DNA from: Caryophanales bacterium
Lineage (GTDB): Bacteria > Bacillota_I > Bacilli_A > RF39 > UBA660
DNA length: 27,782 nt
NCBI GenBank assembly: GCA_016291895.1
Contig: JAEEZO010000026.1
Location: 1-27,782 of the forward strand
Reading direction: 5' to 3'
A program made the position numbers and the translations under genes. Below are positions 14,385-21,806 of this stretch, one piece after another (within the stretch, counting starts at the first letter, position 1; each line of letters starts with the position of its first letter). The notes below the pieces were generated by a model. The model worked only from the letters and a program-made list of their open reading frames with translations. It did not search any database and was not told where the DNA came from.

Positions 14385-16052
14385 TTCATTAAAATATCCA
14401 GCAGCAGGAAGAGCTCTACCACCACCAACAACTTTTGTAAACGTTTGTGAATTCTTTGATTTATAGAATAGAGCAACTGAACCACCACCATCAAGATTAG
14501 TTGCAGTTTTACAACCAAGGGATAAGAATTTATCAATCGCAGTATTTCTTCTTTCATGAGTTGAAGTAAATAATACATAGTTATTTTCATTAATCTGACA
14601 AATCATTGTTAATCCTTTATATGAGTTATTTGATCTATCAGGCATACTACTAGAGAAACTTGATAATCTCTTGCCATCTTTAATTACTGGTCCTGCAAAG
14701 TTAAAGGTATTTCTTACTCCAGAATTAATAACTGTTTGTGACCATTTTTGCTTTGCTTCTATTTCGGCTGAACTTGATGCCATATTATCTTCAAATATAA
14801 CCATTTTATTATCTTTAGTAATACCAGTTAAATACCATTGTTTAACAGCTTTATTATATGCATTTCTAACAACTTTGCCATTATTTATGACAATAGTACC
14901 AACTTCAGTTTTATCATAAGGAGGATACTTATTAACACTTGCTGCATCAAAGGTTCCTTTAAGATAGAAACCACTGCCATTAAAGCCAACCATAAGTTTA
15001 TTTTGTAAATTATTTTGATTCATTGATCTTGTCAATAAATCGAGTGGTTTATAAAGATTTTTTCCATATTCAGGGGAAGCTGCTTTATTAAGTTGAGAAT
15101 ATGCATCCTTTGCCCAAATTCTTGTTAAATAGTATCCACCAATCTTGCTTATATATACTTTCAATGTATCAGTTTCTTCTCTAAAAATAACATTTTCACC
15201 ACTTGGTGGCTTTATTGGATCATAGTATCTATTATCAACGATCTTACATTTTAATTCACTAACGTTACCAGCTTCATCATATACTTTAACAGTTAATGTA
15301 TTAGATGTTTTATTAGAACTTGTATATTTATTACTTTCATTACTGTTTAATAAAGTACCATTATCAAAATATTCGTATTTTGTAATATTATGTTCATCTT
15401 TAGCGTCTACTGATAAGACTGTATTATCTTGATTTAGAGTTGCAGTACAAGTTCCAGTTGGCTTTTCTTTATCGATATTTGTTATATTAATTTCTTCTAT
15501 ATATTCTTGATTTTTTACATTGTAAGCTACTATTTTATAAGAACCATTTTTATTAACGGTTATGGAACCTTTAGTATTTCCATATACCTTGCCATCTGGC
15601 ATTAATACTTTACTAAATGTTTCTCCCGTAATTTCGTAAGTTATTGTTACATCAGTATTAGTTATTTCGTTTTTATCTAATGTATAATTAATCGTTAAAT
15701 CATAACTTTCAGGTTCTAAAACCGTTACTTTTCTTGTTAAAACCTTATCGTTATATCGATATATTATTTGATATTCACCAGGACTTCGATTATTAACATT
15801 ATTTATTACTTGTACAGAACTTGTTAAATCATTATTATTTTCATCTATATAACTATAACCAGGTTCTTGATATTCTTCTTTGTATTTAAGTGTTACATCA
15901 CCACCTGTTAAAGTAAATGAATAACTATTTTTCTTTTCTTCATCAGTTGGTGTTTCATTCCCTCCCATAAAGATAAATATAAAGGTTAGAACAATTAAGA
16001 AGATAAGGGCATAAATAATATAATTTAATACATTGTCATTCTTTTTTTTCAT
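14382..16052 (-). CDS. Membrane-anchored phosphodiester glycosidase-family protein with Ig-like domains
   Basis: A 556-residue surface protein, the only minus-strand gene. An uncleaved-looking N-terminal helix (about 11-29, IIYALIFLIVLTFIFIF) anchors it. Residues about 45-113 resemble a DUF5011-type Ig-like domain (GDVTLKYKEEYQEPGYSYID...SPGEYQIIYRYNDK), with one or two further beta-sandwich repeats to about 275. The C-terminal part (about 285-556) matches the phosphodiester glycosidase/NAGPA family (PF09992): NFAGPVIKDGKR, N519-L-D521-GGGS and a closing GGGRALPAAGYF. Such proteins are thought to cleave sugar-phosphodiester bonds, plausibly in wall or teichoic-type polymers, but the substrate is unknown. 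GGAG precedes the ATG on the minus strand. Confidence 0.85.
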   Translation of the reverse strand: MKKKNDNVLNYIIYALIFLIVLTFIFIFMGGNETPTDEEKKNSYSFTLTGGDVTLKYKEEYQEPGYSYIDENNNDLTSSVQVINNVNNRSPGEYQIIYRYNDKVLTRKVTVLEPESYDLTINYTLDKNEITNTDVTITYEITGETFSKVLMPDGKVYGNTKGSITVNKNGSYKIVAYNVKNQEYIEEINITNIDKEKPTGTCTATLNQDNTVLSVDAKDEHNITKYEYFDNGTLLNSNESNKYTSSNKTSNTLTVKVYDEAGNVSELKCKIVDNRYYDPIKPPSGENVIFREETDTLKVYISKIGGYYLTRIWAKDAYSQLNKAASPEYGKNLYKPLDLLTRSMNQNNLQNKLMVGFNGSGFYLKGTFDAASVNKYPPYDKTEVGTIVINNGKVVRNAYNKAVKQWYLTGITKDNKMVIFEDNMASSSAEIEAKQKWSQTVINSGVRNTFNFAGPVIKDGKRLSSFSSSMPDRSNNSYKGLTMICQINENNYVLFTSTHERRNTAIDKFLSLGCKTATNLDGGGSVALFYKSKNSQTFTKVVGGGRALPAAGYFNE

Positions 16053-16080
16053 TTATTACTCCATCTATTGTTACATAATA

Positions 16081-16109
16081 ATTATATATTTTTAGTAATC
16101 GTTTGACAA
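16081..16109 (-). promoter_or_regulatory. Minus-strand promoter of the glycosidase gene
   Basis: Read on the minus strand: TTGTCA (16109-16104), 17-nt spacer, perfect TATAAT (16086-16081). Start near 16074, leader about 22 nt. Its -35 overlaps the plus-strand -35. Confidence 0.6.
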
Positions 16110-16131
16110 TTAAATGTTTTGTATTTATTAT
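16103..16131 (+). promoter_or_regulatory. Plus-strand promoter of the hypothetical-S66 operon
   Basis: Consensus TTGACA (16103-16108), 17-nt spacer, TATTAT (16126-16131). Start near 16138, leader about 12 nt. Confidence 0.65.
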
Positions 16132-16149
16132 AAAGTACTTGAGGTTTAT

Positions 16150-16905
16150 ATGTATGAAGAAAAACTATCTTCTTTAAAAAAAATAGGTATTAAAGTAGAA
16201 GAAAATGAATTTGAAGAAATAATGAATTTATACAACAATATTTTTCTTTTTTTATTAGAAATTGGTGTTATAAAAGATAATGATTTCTCTAATAGATGGC
16301 AATTTATGGATAAAGATCTTTCTTTTATAAACAATAGTTATAAAGATAATAATAATTATAAAATATTTAAAATTGTTGTTTATTTAAAAAGGAATAACTT
16401 ATGTCATTTATTCCCTGTTCATCATTTATATTGGGTTTCTGGAAGACGTGAATTAATACAAGAATTAGATTTTTATCTATCAATTAACATCAGATTTGAT
16501 CATGAAAAATTTATTAGTGAATATATAGAAAATAACACTTATACTATGTCTAATATAATTGAAGATGCATATAAAGATTTAATGATAAATCGATTTGTAG
16601 ATTCTAAGTATAAAAGAATTATAGAATTATTCAAAAACATATATGATAAGTATCAAACTATTCCAAGTAGTGTTGATACTGATTTATTTGAATGGTTTTT
16701 TAATGTATTATATCTACATATTGTAATTGATAAAAAAATTGATAATCTAGATGAAGTATTAATGAATTTAGATTATATTTGTAGTCATATTATAGAGATT
16801 GCTGATATAATAAATATGTATAATCCAAGGTTTAATAGAGAAATGTATCTATTAGTTAAGAGTCTTTATAGGACGAATGATAAACCTAGAATAATTGTTA
16901 AATAA
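16150..16905 (+). CDS. Hypothetical protein
   Basis: A 251-residue protein of no recognised family, Ile-, Asn- and Tyr-rich, soluble, and helical throughout by pattern, with charged and aromatic heptad-like stretches and no clear catalytic motif. A His/Trp-containing patch, CHLFPVHHLYWVSGRRE, at about residues 88-104 is the most distinctive segment. The ATG at 16150 has GAGG at 16141-16144; an in-frame ATG at 16114 lies inside the promoter spacer. It precedes the S66 peptidase gene by 9 nt, so both should be made together, but this alone does not give it a function. Confidence 0.7.
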   Translation: MYEEKLSSLKKIGIKVEENEFEEIMNLYNNIFLFLLEIGVIKDNDFSNRWQFMDKDLSFINNSYKDNNNYKIFKIVVYLKRNNLCHLFPVHHLYWVSGRRELIQELDFYLSINIRFDHEKFISEYIENNTYTMSNIIEDAYKDLMINRFVDSKYKRIIELFKNIYDKYQTIPSSVDTDLFEWFFNVLYLHIVIDKKIDNLDEVLMNLDYICSHIIEIADIINMYNPRFNREMYLLVKSLYRTNDKPRIIVK

Positions 16906-16914
16906 GGAGTTTTT

Positions 16915-17961
16915 ATGATTAAACCAGAAAAATTAAATAGAGGCGATAAAGTAGCGATGGTTAGTCTATCTTGGGGAGGACTAGGTGATACTAAATTTAA
17001 GCATAAATTTTATATAGCTAAAAAAAGATTAGAAGATGAATTTGGACTTGAACTATTTGAAATGCCTCATGCTCTTTCCGGTAGTAAATATGTAGAAGAA
17101 CATCCTGAAGATAGAGCTAAAGATTTAATGGATGCATTTGCTGATCCTAGTGTTAAAGCCATCTTTTGTGCTATAGGTGGTAATGATACTATTAGAACTT
17201 TACCATATATTGATTTTGATGTTATAAGAGAAAATCCTAAAATATTTATGGGTTATTCAGATACAACAATTAATCACTTTATGATGCATAAAGCAGGGCT
17301 AGTATCTTTTTATGGACCAACTGTAATGTGTGAATTTGGTGAATATGTTAAGATGTTTGATTATACTAAAGATGCTGTTAACAGTATATTGTTTGATAAT
17401 ACTCCGAATTTTGAAATTAAATCAAGTCCGGAATGGTGTAGAGAACGTATTGAATGGGATGAGAAAAATATCAATGTAGGAAAAACTCTTATTCCCGAAA
17501 CTCATGGATATGAATTACTTCAAGGAAATGGTCTTGTAACAGGACATCTTTTAGGTGGTTGCATTGATGTTTTTCCAATGGCTTTTGATACATCTATTTG
17601 GCCAACTGACTGGGATGATAAAATATTATTACTTGAAACAAGTGAAGATAAACCAAGCCCTGATTTTGTTTATGATATTTTAAATAATTTAGGTAAACAA
17701 GGTATTTATGATAAAGTAAAAGGCATTATATTTGGTAAACCATATGAAGAGATGTACTATGAAGAATATAAAGAAATCTTAAGAAAAGTACTTAGTGAAT
17801 ATCATAGAAATGATTTACCAGTTTTATATAATATTAATATAGGTCATGCTTTCCCTAATGGTATCTTACCTTTAGGAACAGATGTTACAGTTGATTTTGA
17901 TAATAAGAAAATATATTTAACGGAACAAAGTTTGATTGATTCTAAAATAAAAAGAAAATAG
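16915..17961 (+). CDS. S66-family LD-carboxypeptidase / MccF-like peptidase
   Basis: A 348-residue serine peptidase of family S66. The catalytic triad is readable: S115 in GYSDTT, E241 in LLLETSED and H311 in IGHAFPNG, at almost the spacing of E. coli MccF. The AIGGNDTIR loop (oxyanion region) is also present. S66 enzymes either trim L,D-bonds in muropeptides during wall recycling or, as MccF, cleave microcin C-type peptide-nucleotides and give self-immunity. No signal peptide, so it is cytoplasmic. The size and segments resemble the MccF branch, but no microcin genes are nearby; wall recycling or detoxification is the safer inference. Confidence 0.88.
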   Translation: MIKPEKLNRGDKVAMVSLSWGGLGDTKFKHKFYIAKKRLEDEFGLELFEMPHALSGSKYVEEHPEDRAKDLMDAFADPSVKAIFCAIGGNDTIRTLPYIDFDVIRENPKIFMGYSDTTINHFMMHKAGLVSFYGPTVMCEFGEYVKMFDYTKDAVNSILFDNTPNFEIKSSPEWCRERIEWDEKNINVGKTLIPETHGYELLQGNGLVTGHLLGGCIDVFPMAFDTSIWPTDWDDKILLLETSEDKPSPDFVYDILNNLGKQGIYDKVKGIIFGKPYEEMYYEEYKEILRKVLSEYHRNDLPVLYNINIGHAFPNGILPLGTDVTVDFDNKKIYLTEQSLIDSKIKRK

Positions 17962-17978
17962 TTTTATTTTCTTTTTTT
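17949..17978 (+). terminator. Intrinsic terminator of the hypothetical-S66 operon
   Basis: Perfect 12-bp but A/T-rich stem (one G-C pair) AAAAAGAAAATA (17949-17960), GTTT, TATTTTCTTTTT (17965-17976), T-tract. It contains the last four codons and the stop. Confidence 0.65.
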
Positions 17979-17979
17979 A

Positions 17980-17988
17980 TGTTATATT
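17980..17988 (+). promoter_or_regulatory. Extended -10 promoter of the DUF6935-like pair
   Basis: TGTTATATT directly after the terminator T-tract. Start near 17995, leader about 11 nt, AAGGAGG in it. No usable -35. Confidence 0.45.
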
Positions 17989-18005
17989 AATTAAGGAGGA
18001 TAAAT

Positions 18006-18503
18006 ATGAATATTGAATATAATAAATTAGAAATAACAAAGGAAGAATTATTACAAGCAGATCGTACTAATCCATATAATGTAGCTGCTTTATATGTAAG
18101 AGTTTTATGTTCTTATAATAATCTTAATCAAAATGCTTTTTATGATTTAATGCAAGTGTTATTGGGAGAATATCAACCTTTAAGTGGTATTGCAAAACAA
18201 AGTATTTTAGATCGTTTAATGCAAAATGAAAAATATGAATATATTGGTAAATCATATTTTATTGGGGCTAATCCTAGTAATGATTATACACCAAGTATTC
18301 CATATACAATATCAGTAATGGATGATCCTAACTTTAATCAAGAAGGATATAAAAGATTATTTTTACAAAGTGGAGGAGCTGATTCTAAAAGACCAATTAT
18401 GGTACGACTAGCAAAAGATGGAAATTATTATTTATGGAGTGATTCATATATGGGATTAATGACTGATATTCGTTCTCCTGAATCAAAGAATCCATGGGCT
18501 TAA
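18006..18503 (+). CDS. DUF6935-like protein, unknown function
   Basis: A 165-residue soluble protein. The order of motifs, TNPYNVAALYVRVLCSY, a QPLSGIAKQSILDRL helix, SYFIGANPSNDYTPSIPYTISVMDDP, EGYKRLFLQSGGADSKRPIMVRL and a closing YYLWSDSYMGLMTDIRSPESKNPWA, resembles a family of uncharacterised Bacillota proteins that I recall as DUF6935. The recall is from pattern and is not verified. Members are often encoded beside other short hypotheticals. AAGGAGG lies 6 nt before the ATG. The last 10 bases overlap the next gene, so the two are probably translated together. Confidence 0.75.
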   Translation: MNIEYNKLEITKEELLQADRTNPYNVAALYVRVLCSYNNLNQNAFYDLMQVLLGEYQPLSGIAKQSILDRLMQNEKYEYIGKSYFIGANPSNDYTPSIPYTISVMDDPNFNQEGYKRLFLQSGGADSKRPIMVRLAKDGNYYLWSDSYMGLMTDIRSPESKNPWA

Positions 18504-19048
18504 AAGAGTATTTAATTATTGGTTCTTTGATAATATTAATAATAGTTGTTGTGTTTCTAATTATTAATTATTTAAACCATAATGATAATTATTTAGCAAA
18601 GAAGTTATTAAAAAGAAAACCTATATATCATAATCTTATTGAAATAACTTATTCTAATAGTGGTAATAGTAATGGTAATACTAATTTTATAACAATTGAT
18701 TTAGTAAAAAAGACGATGAGAACCGAATATGCTGATTATCATAATGAACCATTAAGTATATGTGAATATAAATTAGATGAAAATATCCACAATATTGTGG
18801 ATAAAATTAATGAATATAATCTTCAGTCATATCGAAATTTACCAATTGATACGAATTGTATTGCTCTAGATGCTCCTATTAAAACATTAATACTTGTTTA
18901 TAAAGAAGATAATAATGAATACATAACAATTGATTTTAATATGATGATACCCACTAAATCACGTGAAAGATTAAATGAGATCGTAAAAGATATTATTAAC
19001 TTAAAGAATACGAGTAAAGTAGTAAAAAAATATAAAGAGAAAAGATAA
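18494..19048 (+). CDS. Membrane-anchored hypothetical protein
   Basis: A 184-residue protein with one strongly hydrophobic N-terminal helix (about 6-27, YLIIGSLIILIIVVVFLIINYL) and a soluble part that begins with a basic stretch (KKLLKRKP). The remainder has alternating strand patterns (ITYSNSGNSNGNTNFITIDLVKKTMRTEY) and ends very basic (KKYKEKR). Orientation is probably N-in with the domain outside, but there are few cues. Family not recognised. Its start (18494) lies inside the end of the DUF6935-like gene with no clear ribosome-binding site, implying translational coupling. The gene contains a 20-bp DnaA-box-like palindrome. Confidence 0.7.
   Translation: MGLKEYLIIGSLIILIIVVVFLIINYLNHNDNYLAKKLLKRKPIYHNLIEITYSNSGNSNGNTNFITIDLVKKTMRTEYADYHNEPLSICEYKLDENIHNIVDKINEYNLQSYRNLPIDTNCIALDAPIKTLILVYKEDNNEYITIDFNMMIPTKSRERLNEIVKDIINLKNTSKVVKKYKEKR
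18783..18804. repeat. Palindrome with two inverted DnaA-box-like sites
   Basis: Perfect 20-bp palindrome, TATCCACAAT (18784-18793) followed by ATTGTGGATA (18794-18803), inside coding sequence. On the minus strand 18804-18796 reads TTATCCACA, the DnaA-box consensus; on the plus strand 18783-18791 reads ATATCCACA, one mismatch. Whether it is bound by DnaA is unknown. Confidence 0.5.
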
Positions 19049-19062
19049 TTTTCTCTTTTTTT
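19034..19062 (+). terminator. Intrinsic terminator of the DUF6935-like/membrane pair
   Basis: Perfect 10-bp stem AAAGAGAAAA (19034-19043), GATAA, TTTTCTCTTT (19049-19058), T-tract to 19062. The loop contains the TAA stop (19046-19048). Confidence 0.75.
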
Positions 19063-19070
19063 GATATAAT
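19062..19070 (+). promoter_or_regulatory. Extended -10 promoter of the zeta-like gene
   Basis: TGATATAAT shares its first T with the last T of the preceding terminator. Start near 19077, leader about 10 nt with GAGG (19078-19081). Confidence 0.5.
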
Positions 19071-19086
19071 TTAAATAGAGGTTATA

Positions 19087-19983
19087 ATGAATGATTATAA
19101 ACAAAAAGAAAGAGAAGAATTATTAATATCAAGAGGATATAACTATCAAGATGTAATAGAATTATGTAGTTTTGATGTTAACAATCTAGAATTAATTGTT
19201 CAAAGAATATTTGATGACATTAAAAAAGATTGTAAGATGGTTAGTAATCCTATTAGTATTTTTATTGGTGGTCAACCTGGAAGTGGTAAAAGTGTTGAAG
19301 CTTATCGAATTAAAAATAATTTTAATGATGATGGTATTATTGTCATTAATTTAGATAATTATCGTTCATACCATCCTAATTATCAAAAAATGGAAGAATT
19401 AATAAAAAAACATTGGAAAGGAAGATTAGAAACAAACAATGATTCAATGGGTAATGATATTGCAGATTTTACTCATTACTTCGCTAGTGTTGTATCTGAT
19501 AAAATCTTTAAGTTATCAAGTAAAATTGTTGATAATAAAGGTTATAATATTATTTTTGATTGGGGTATGAGACTTCCTCTTGAACCTTTATCAATAATGG
19601 AAGAATTATATGAAAAAGGATATACCATTAATGTTAAATTTGTTGTTGTTTATGAAAAGATAAGTAGAGAAGCTTGTAACTTAAGAGCAATGTATAAAAA
19701 TCAACATATTTTAAGAAAAGTATGTGATGATTTTCATGATTTGTGTGTTAATTCTCTACCTGATAGTGCTAAAACAATTTATAGTGTTGGAACAGATAAA
19801 GGTATTATCAATGATTTTTCTTTAATCGATCGTAATGATAAAGTGATTTGGGATAAAAATAGTAATGAAGATATCAAAGATGTTTATTATAATTATCTTC
19901 ATAATGATATCTATAATAATTATGAGAATAATCTTGATGATGTTATAATCATATGTAGTCTTGAAAGTAAAGGTTTTTTATAA
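19087..19983 (+). CDS. Zeta-toxin-like kinase without a visible antitoxin
   Basis: A 298-residue P-loop protein. Walker A is G61-GQPGSGKS69, followed by LD90-N-Y-R93-SYH96-PNY, the Asp-x-x-Arg-x-x-His-Pro signature of zeta/PezT toxins, and by a helix-rich part with DFTHYFASVVSDKIF and IIFDWGMRLP. Family members phosphorylate UDP-N-acetylglucosamine and so block wall synthesis at MurA. The usual short epsilon or PezA antitoxin gene is absent: the gene has its own promoter and the upstream gene is a membrane protein. It may be a housekeeping or chromosomal zeta-fold kinase with another substrate. The C-terminal about 80 residues are unassigned. Confidence 0.75.
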   Translation: MNDYKQKEREELLISRGYNYQDVIELCSFDVNNLELIVQRIFDDIKKDCKMVSNPISIFIGGQPGSGKSVEAYRIKNNFNDDGIIVINLDNYRSYHPNYQKMEELIKKHWKGRLETNNDSMGNDIADFTHYFASVVSDKIFKLSSKIVDNKGYNIIFDWGMRLPLEPLSIMEELYEKGYTINVKFVVVYEKISREACNLRAMYKNQHILRKVCDDFHDLCVNSLPDSAKTIYSVGTDKGIINDFSLIDRNDKVIWDKNSNEDIKDVYYNYLHNDIYNNYENNLDDVIIICSLESKGFL

Positions 19984-19993
19984 ACCTTTTTTT
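19969..19993 (+). terminator. Intrinsic terminator of the zeta-like gene
   Basis: AAAGGTTT (19969-19976), TTTAT, AAACCTTT (19982-19989), T's to 19993. The stop TAA (19981-19983) lies at the loop-stem border. Confidence 0.8.
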
Positions 19994-20016
19994 AATATAT
20001 AATTGTGTAAAAGAAA

Positions 20017-20046
20017 TTGTATTGCTTTTTATTTAAGGGTTATAAT
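20017..20046 (+). promoter_or_regulatory. Promoter of the permease gene
   Basis: TTGTAT (20017-20022), 18-nt spacer, perfect TATAAT (20041-20046). The -10 sits in a 13-bp palindrome GGTTAT-A-ATAACC (20038-20050), a possible operator. Start near 20053. Confidence 0.5.
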
Positions 20047-20063
20047 AACCTTAAGGAGGAAAA

Positions 20064-21731
20064 ATGAAGAGAAAGAATGGTACGTTATATACCTTAATAA
20101 TAATGTTTTTATTTGTGGCTTTATTAACATGGTTTTTTCCAGTAACGGTTTATCAAACAGAATTTGCTGAACAAGGAATGGCAAGAGTTGGTTTGATGGA
20201 ATTATTTACGTATCCAACGTATACATTTTATAATTTCATATATGTCTTTATATTCTTACTTTTAGTTGGTGGATTATATGGAATCTTAAAGAATATAAAA
20301 GCATATCGTGTATTGGTTGAAAGGATTGCTAATAGAGTAAAAGAAAGAGAACCTTTCTATATAATTGGAACTATTTTAGTTTTATCTATAGTAGTATCAT
20401 TTACAGGTTTAACTTATGAATTATTAGCTATTATGCCATTTATCGCTACAATTGCTTTATTAAATAAAAGAGATAAAGTAACAGCAGCATTAATGACGGT
20501 AGGCCCAATTGTTGTTGGTGCTATTGGAAATACATTCTCAGTACCAATTGCAGGAGTATTTGTAAATGGTCTACAAATTGATTATAAAGATTTATTAGTT
20601 TCAAAAATAATTCTATTATTGTTAAGCTGTGTAGTATTAATAATTGCTGTTTTCTTACATAATAGAAAGACAAAAGAAAAAGAATTAGAAGAAGAATTAT
20701 TCTTTATTCCAGAAAAAGTAACTGATAAAGAAAAAGTACGTGTTTGGCCATTAGTAGTAATCCTTGGTGTTTTTGCTTTAGTTAAACTATTAGGATCAAT
20801 TGGATGGCAAACAATCTTTGGATTATCTTTCTTTGCTGACTTGAAAGGAAAGATTGAGGCATATCCATTATTTAGTAAGTTAATAATGTTTATTGTATTT
20901 GGTTTAACAATTGTTATTATGCTTATTAAATATATTGTTAATAAAAAGAAAGATAAGAGTATTACTTTAAGAAAGTCTATTGGTACATTTGGAGTAGTAG
21001 TATTTGCTATAAGTATTGCTATTTTAACTTTAGTTACAGTAAAAGTATTCTTAGAAGATGCATTTAAAGTAACTACAATCTTTACTAAAGTATATAATTC
21101 TCTTGGCTTTAATAATGTTACAATCAAAGATTTATTTGGTGAAACAGCTGCTCTTGGTGAGTGGACTTATTCTGAATATATCGTTTGGTTATTCGTTCTT
21201 GAATTAGTCTTAATGATAGGATATAAAGTTAAGGCAAGTGATGCTATTGAAAATGCTGGAAATGGTATGAAGAAAGTACTTTATGCTGCAGTTGTTTGTA
21301 TGTTTGCATATACAATCTTAGTATTAACATCAAATAATCCAGTTATGTTATCAATTCTTAAACCATTAATTAATTTAACTAATAGTTCATCTATTGCACC
21401 AGTAATAAGAATCTTTATTTATACATTTGTAACACTTATTAGTTCATTTATGAACTGTGACTTTAGTTATTTAACATATGGAGTATTTAATTTATCATTT
21501 GCAGCAAATAGTTTTGCTGGTAATACAGCAATGCTTCCAATTGTTGGATTAATACATCAAGGGGCAATGGGTTTAGCTCTATTAATAGCTCCAACTAGTA
21601 TTCCAATGTTATTTGCTCTAAATACATTAAATCTTTCTTATAAAGAATGGTTAAAGAAAACATGGTTATTATTTGTAATACTACTATATTTAGTATTAGT
21701 TGCTTCAATAGTAGCATTACTTATATATTAG
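20064..21731 (+). CDS. YfcC/DcuC-like multipass permease
   Basis: A 555-residue membrane protein with roughly a dozen hydrophobic segments. N-terminal LIIMFLFVALLTWFFP is like the start of YfcC-family permeases, and the segments LLLVGGLYGILKNIKAYRVLVERIANRVKERE and FTGLTYELLAIMPFIATIALLNKRDKVTAALMTVGPIVVGAIGNTFS fit the ArsB/NhaD superfamily fold of these carriers. The second half repeats the hairpin theme (SFAGNTAMLPIVGLIHQGAMGLALLIAPTS). Substrates in the family include C4-dicarboxylates, arginine and other amino acids; none can be assigned here. AAGGAGG supports the start. It stands alone. Confidence 0.7.
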   Translation: MKRKNGTLYTLIIMFLFVALLTWFFPVTVYQTEFAEQGMARVGLMELFTYPTYTFYNFIYVFIFLLLVGGLYGILKNIKAYRVLVERIANRVKEREPFYIIGTILVLSIVVSFTGLTYELLAIMPFIATIALLNKRDKVTAALMTVGPIVVGAIGNTFSVPIAGVFVNGLQIDYKDLLVSKIILLLLSCVVLIIAVFLHNRKTKEKELEEELFFIPEKVTDKEKVRVWPLVVILGVFALVKLLGSIGWQTIFGLSFFADLKGKIEAYPLFSKLIMFIVFGLTIVIMLIKYIVNKKKDKSITLRKSIGTFGVVVFAISIAILTLVTVKVFLEDAFKVTTIFTKVYNSLGFNNVTIKDLFGETAALGEWTYSEYIVWLFVLELVLMIGYKVKASDAIENAGNGMKKVLYAAVVCMFAYTILVLTSNNPVMLSILKPLINLTNSSSIAPVIRIFIYTFVTLISSFMNCDFSYLTYGVFNLSFAANSFAGNTAMLPIVGLIHQGAMGLALLIAPTSIPMLFALNTLNLSYKEWLKKTWLLFVILLYLVLVASIVALLIY

Positions 21732-21758
21732 AATGATTCATTGAATCATTCTTTTTTT
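21730..21758 (+). terminator. Intrinsic terminator of the permease gene
   Basis: AGAATGATTCA (21730-21740), T, TGAATCATTCT (21742-21752), then seven T's. The TAG stop (21729-21731) enters the stem. Confidence 0.82.
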
Positions 21759-21760
21759 AT

Positions 21761-21788
21761 TTGTATTTTCTTAAAAATTAAGTATAAT
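21761..21788 (+). promoter_or_regulatory. Promoter of cysS
   Basis: TTGTAT (21761-21766), 16-nt spacer, perfect TATAAT (21783-21788). Start near 21795, leader about 12 nt, too short for a T-box. Confidence 0.6.
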
Positions 21789-21806
21789 ATTTTGTATGGA
21801 GGCTTT

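Noticed and set aside
19087..19983. Full epsilon/zeta toxin-antitoxin locus
   Set aside because: No antitoxin-like gene on either side; neighbours are a membrane protein and a permease.
20582..21127. 181-codon open frame on the minus strand inside the permease gene
   Set aside because: Lies wholly inside a better-supported membrane protein gene and its translation is Ser/Thr/Asn-rich with no recognisable motif; expected from A/T-rich hydrophobic coding sequence.
21721..21806. T-box leader for cysS
   Set aside because: Only about 12 nt separate the predicted transcription start from the start codon, and no T-box sequence is present; the hairpin there is the permease terminator.
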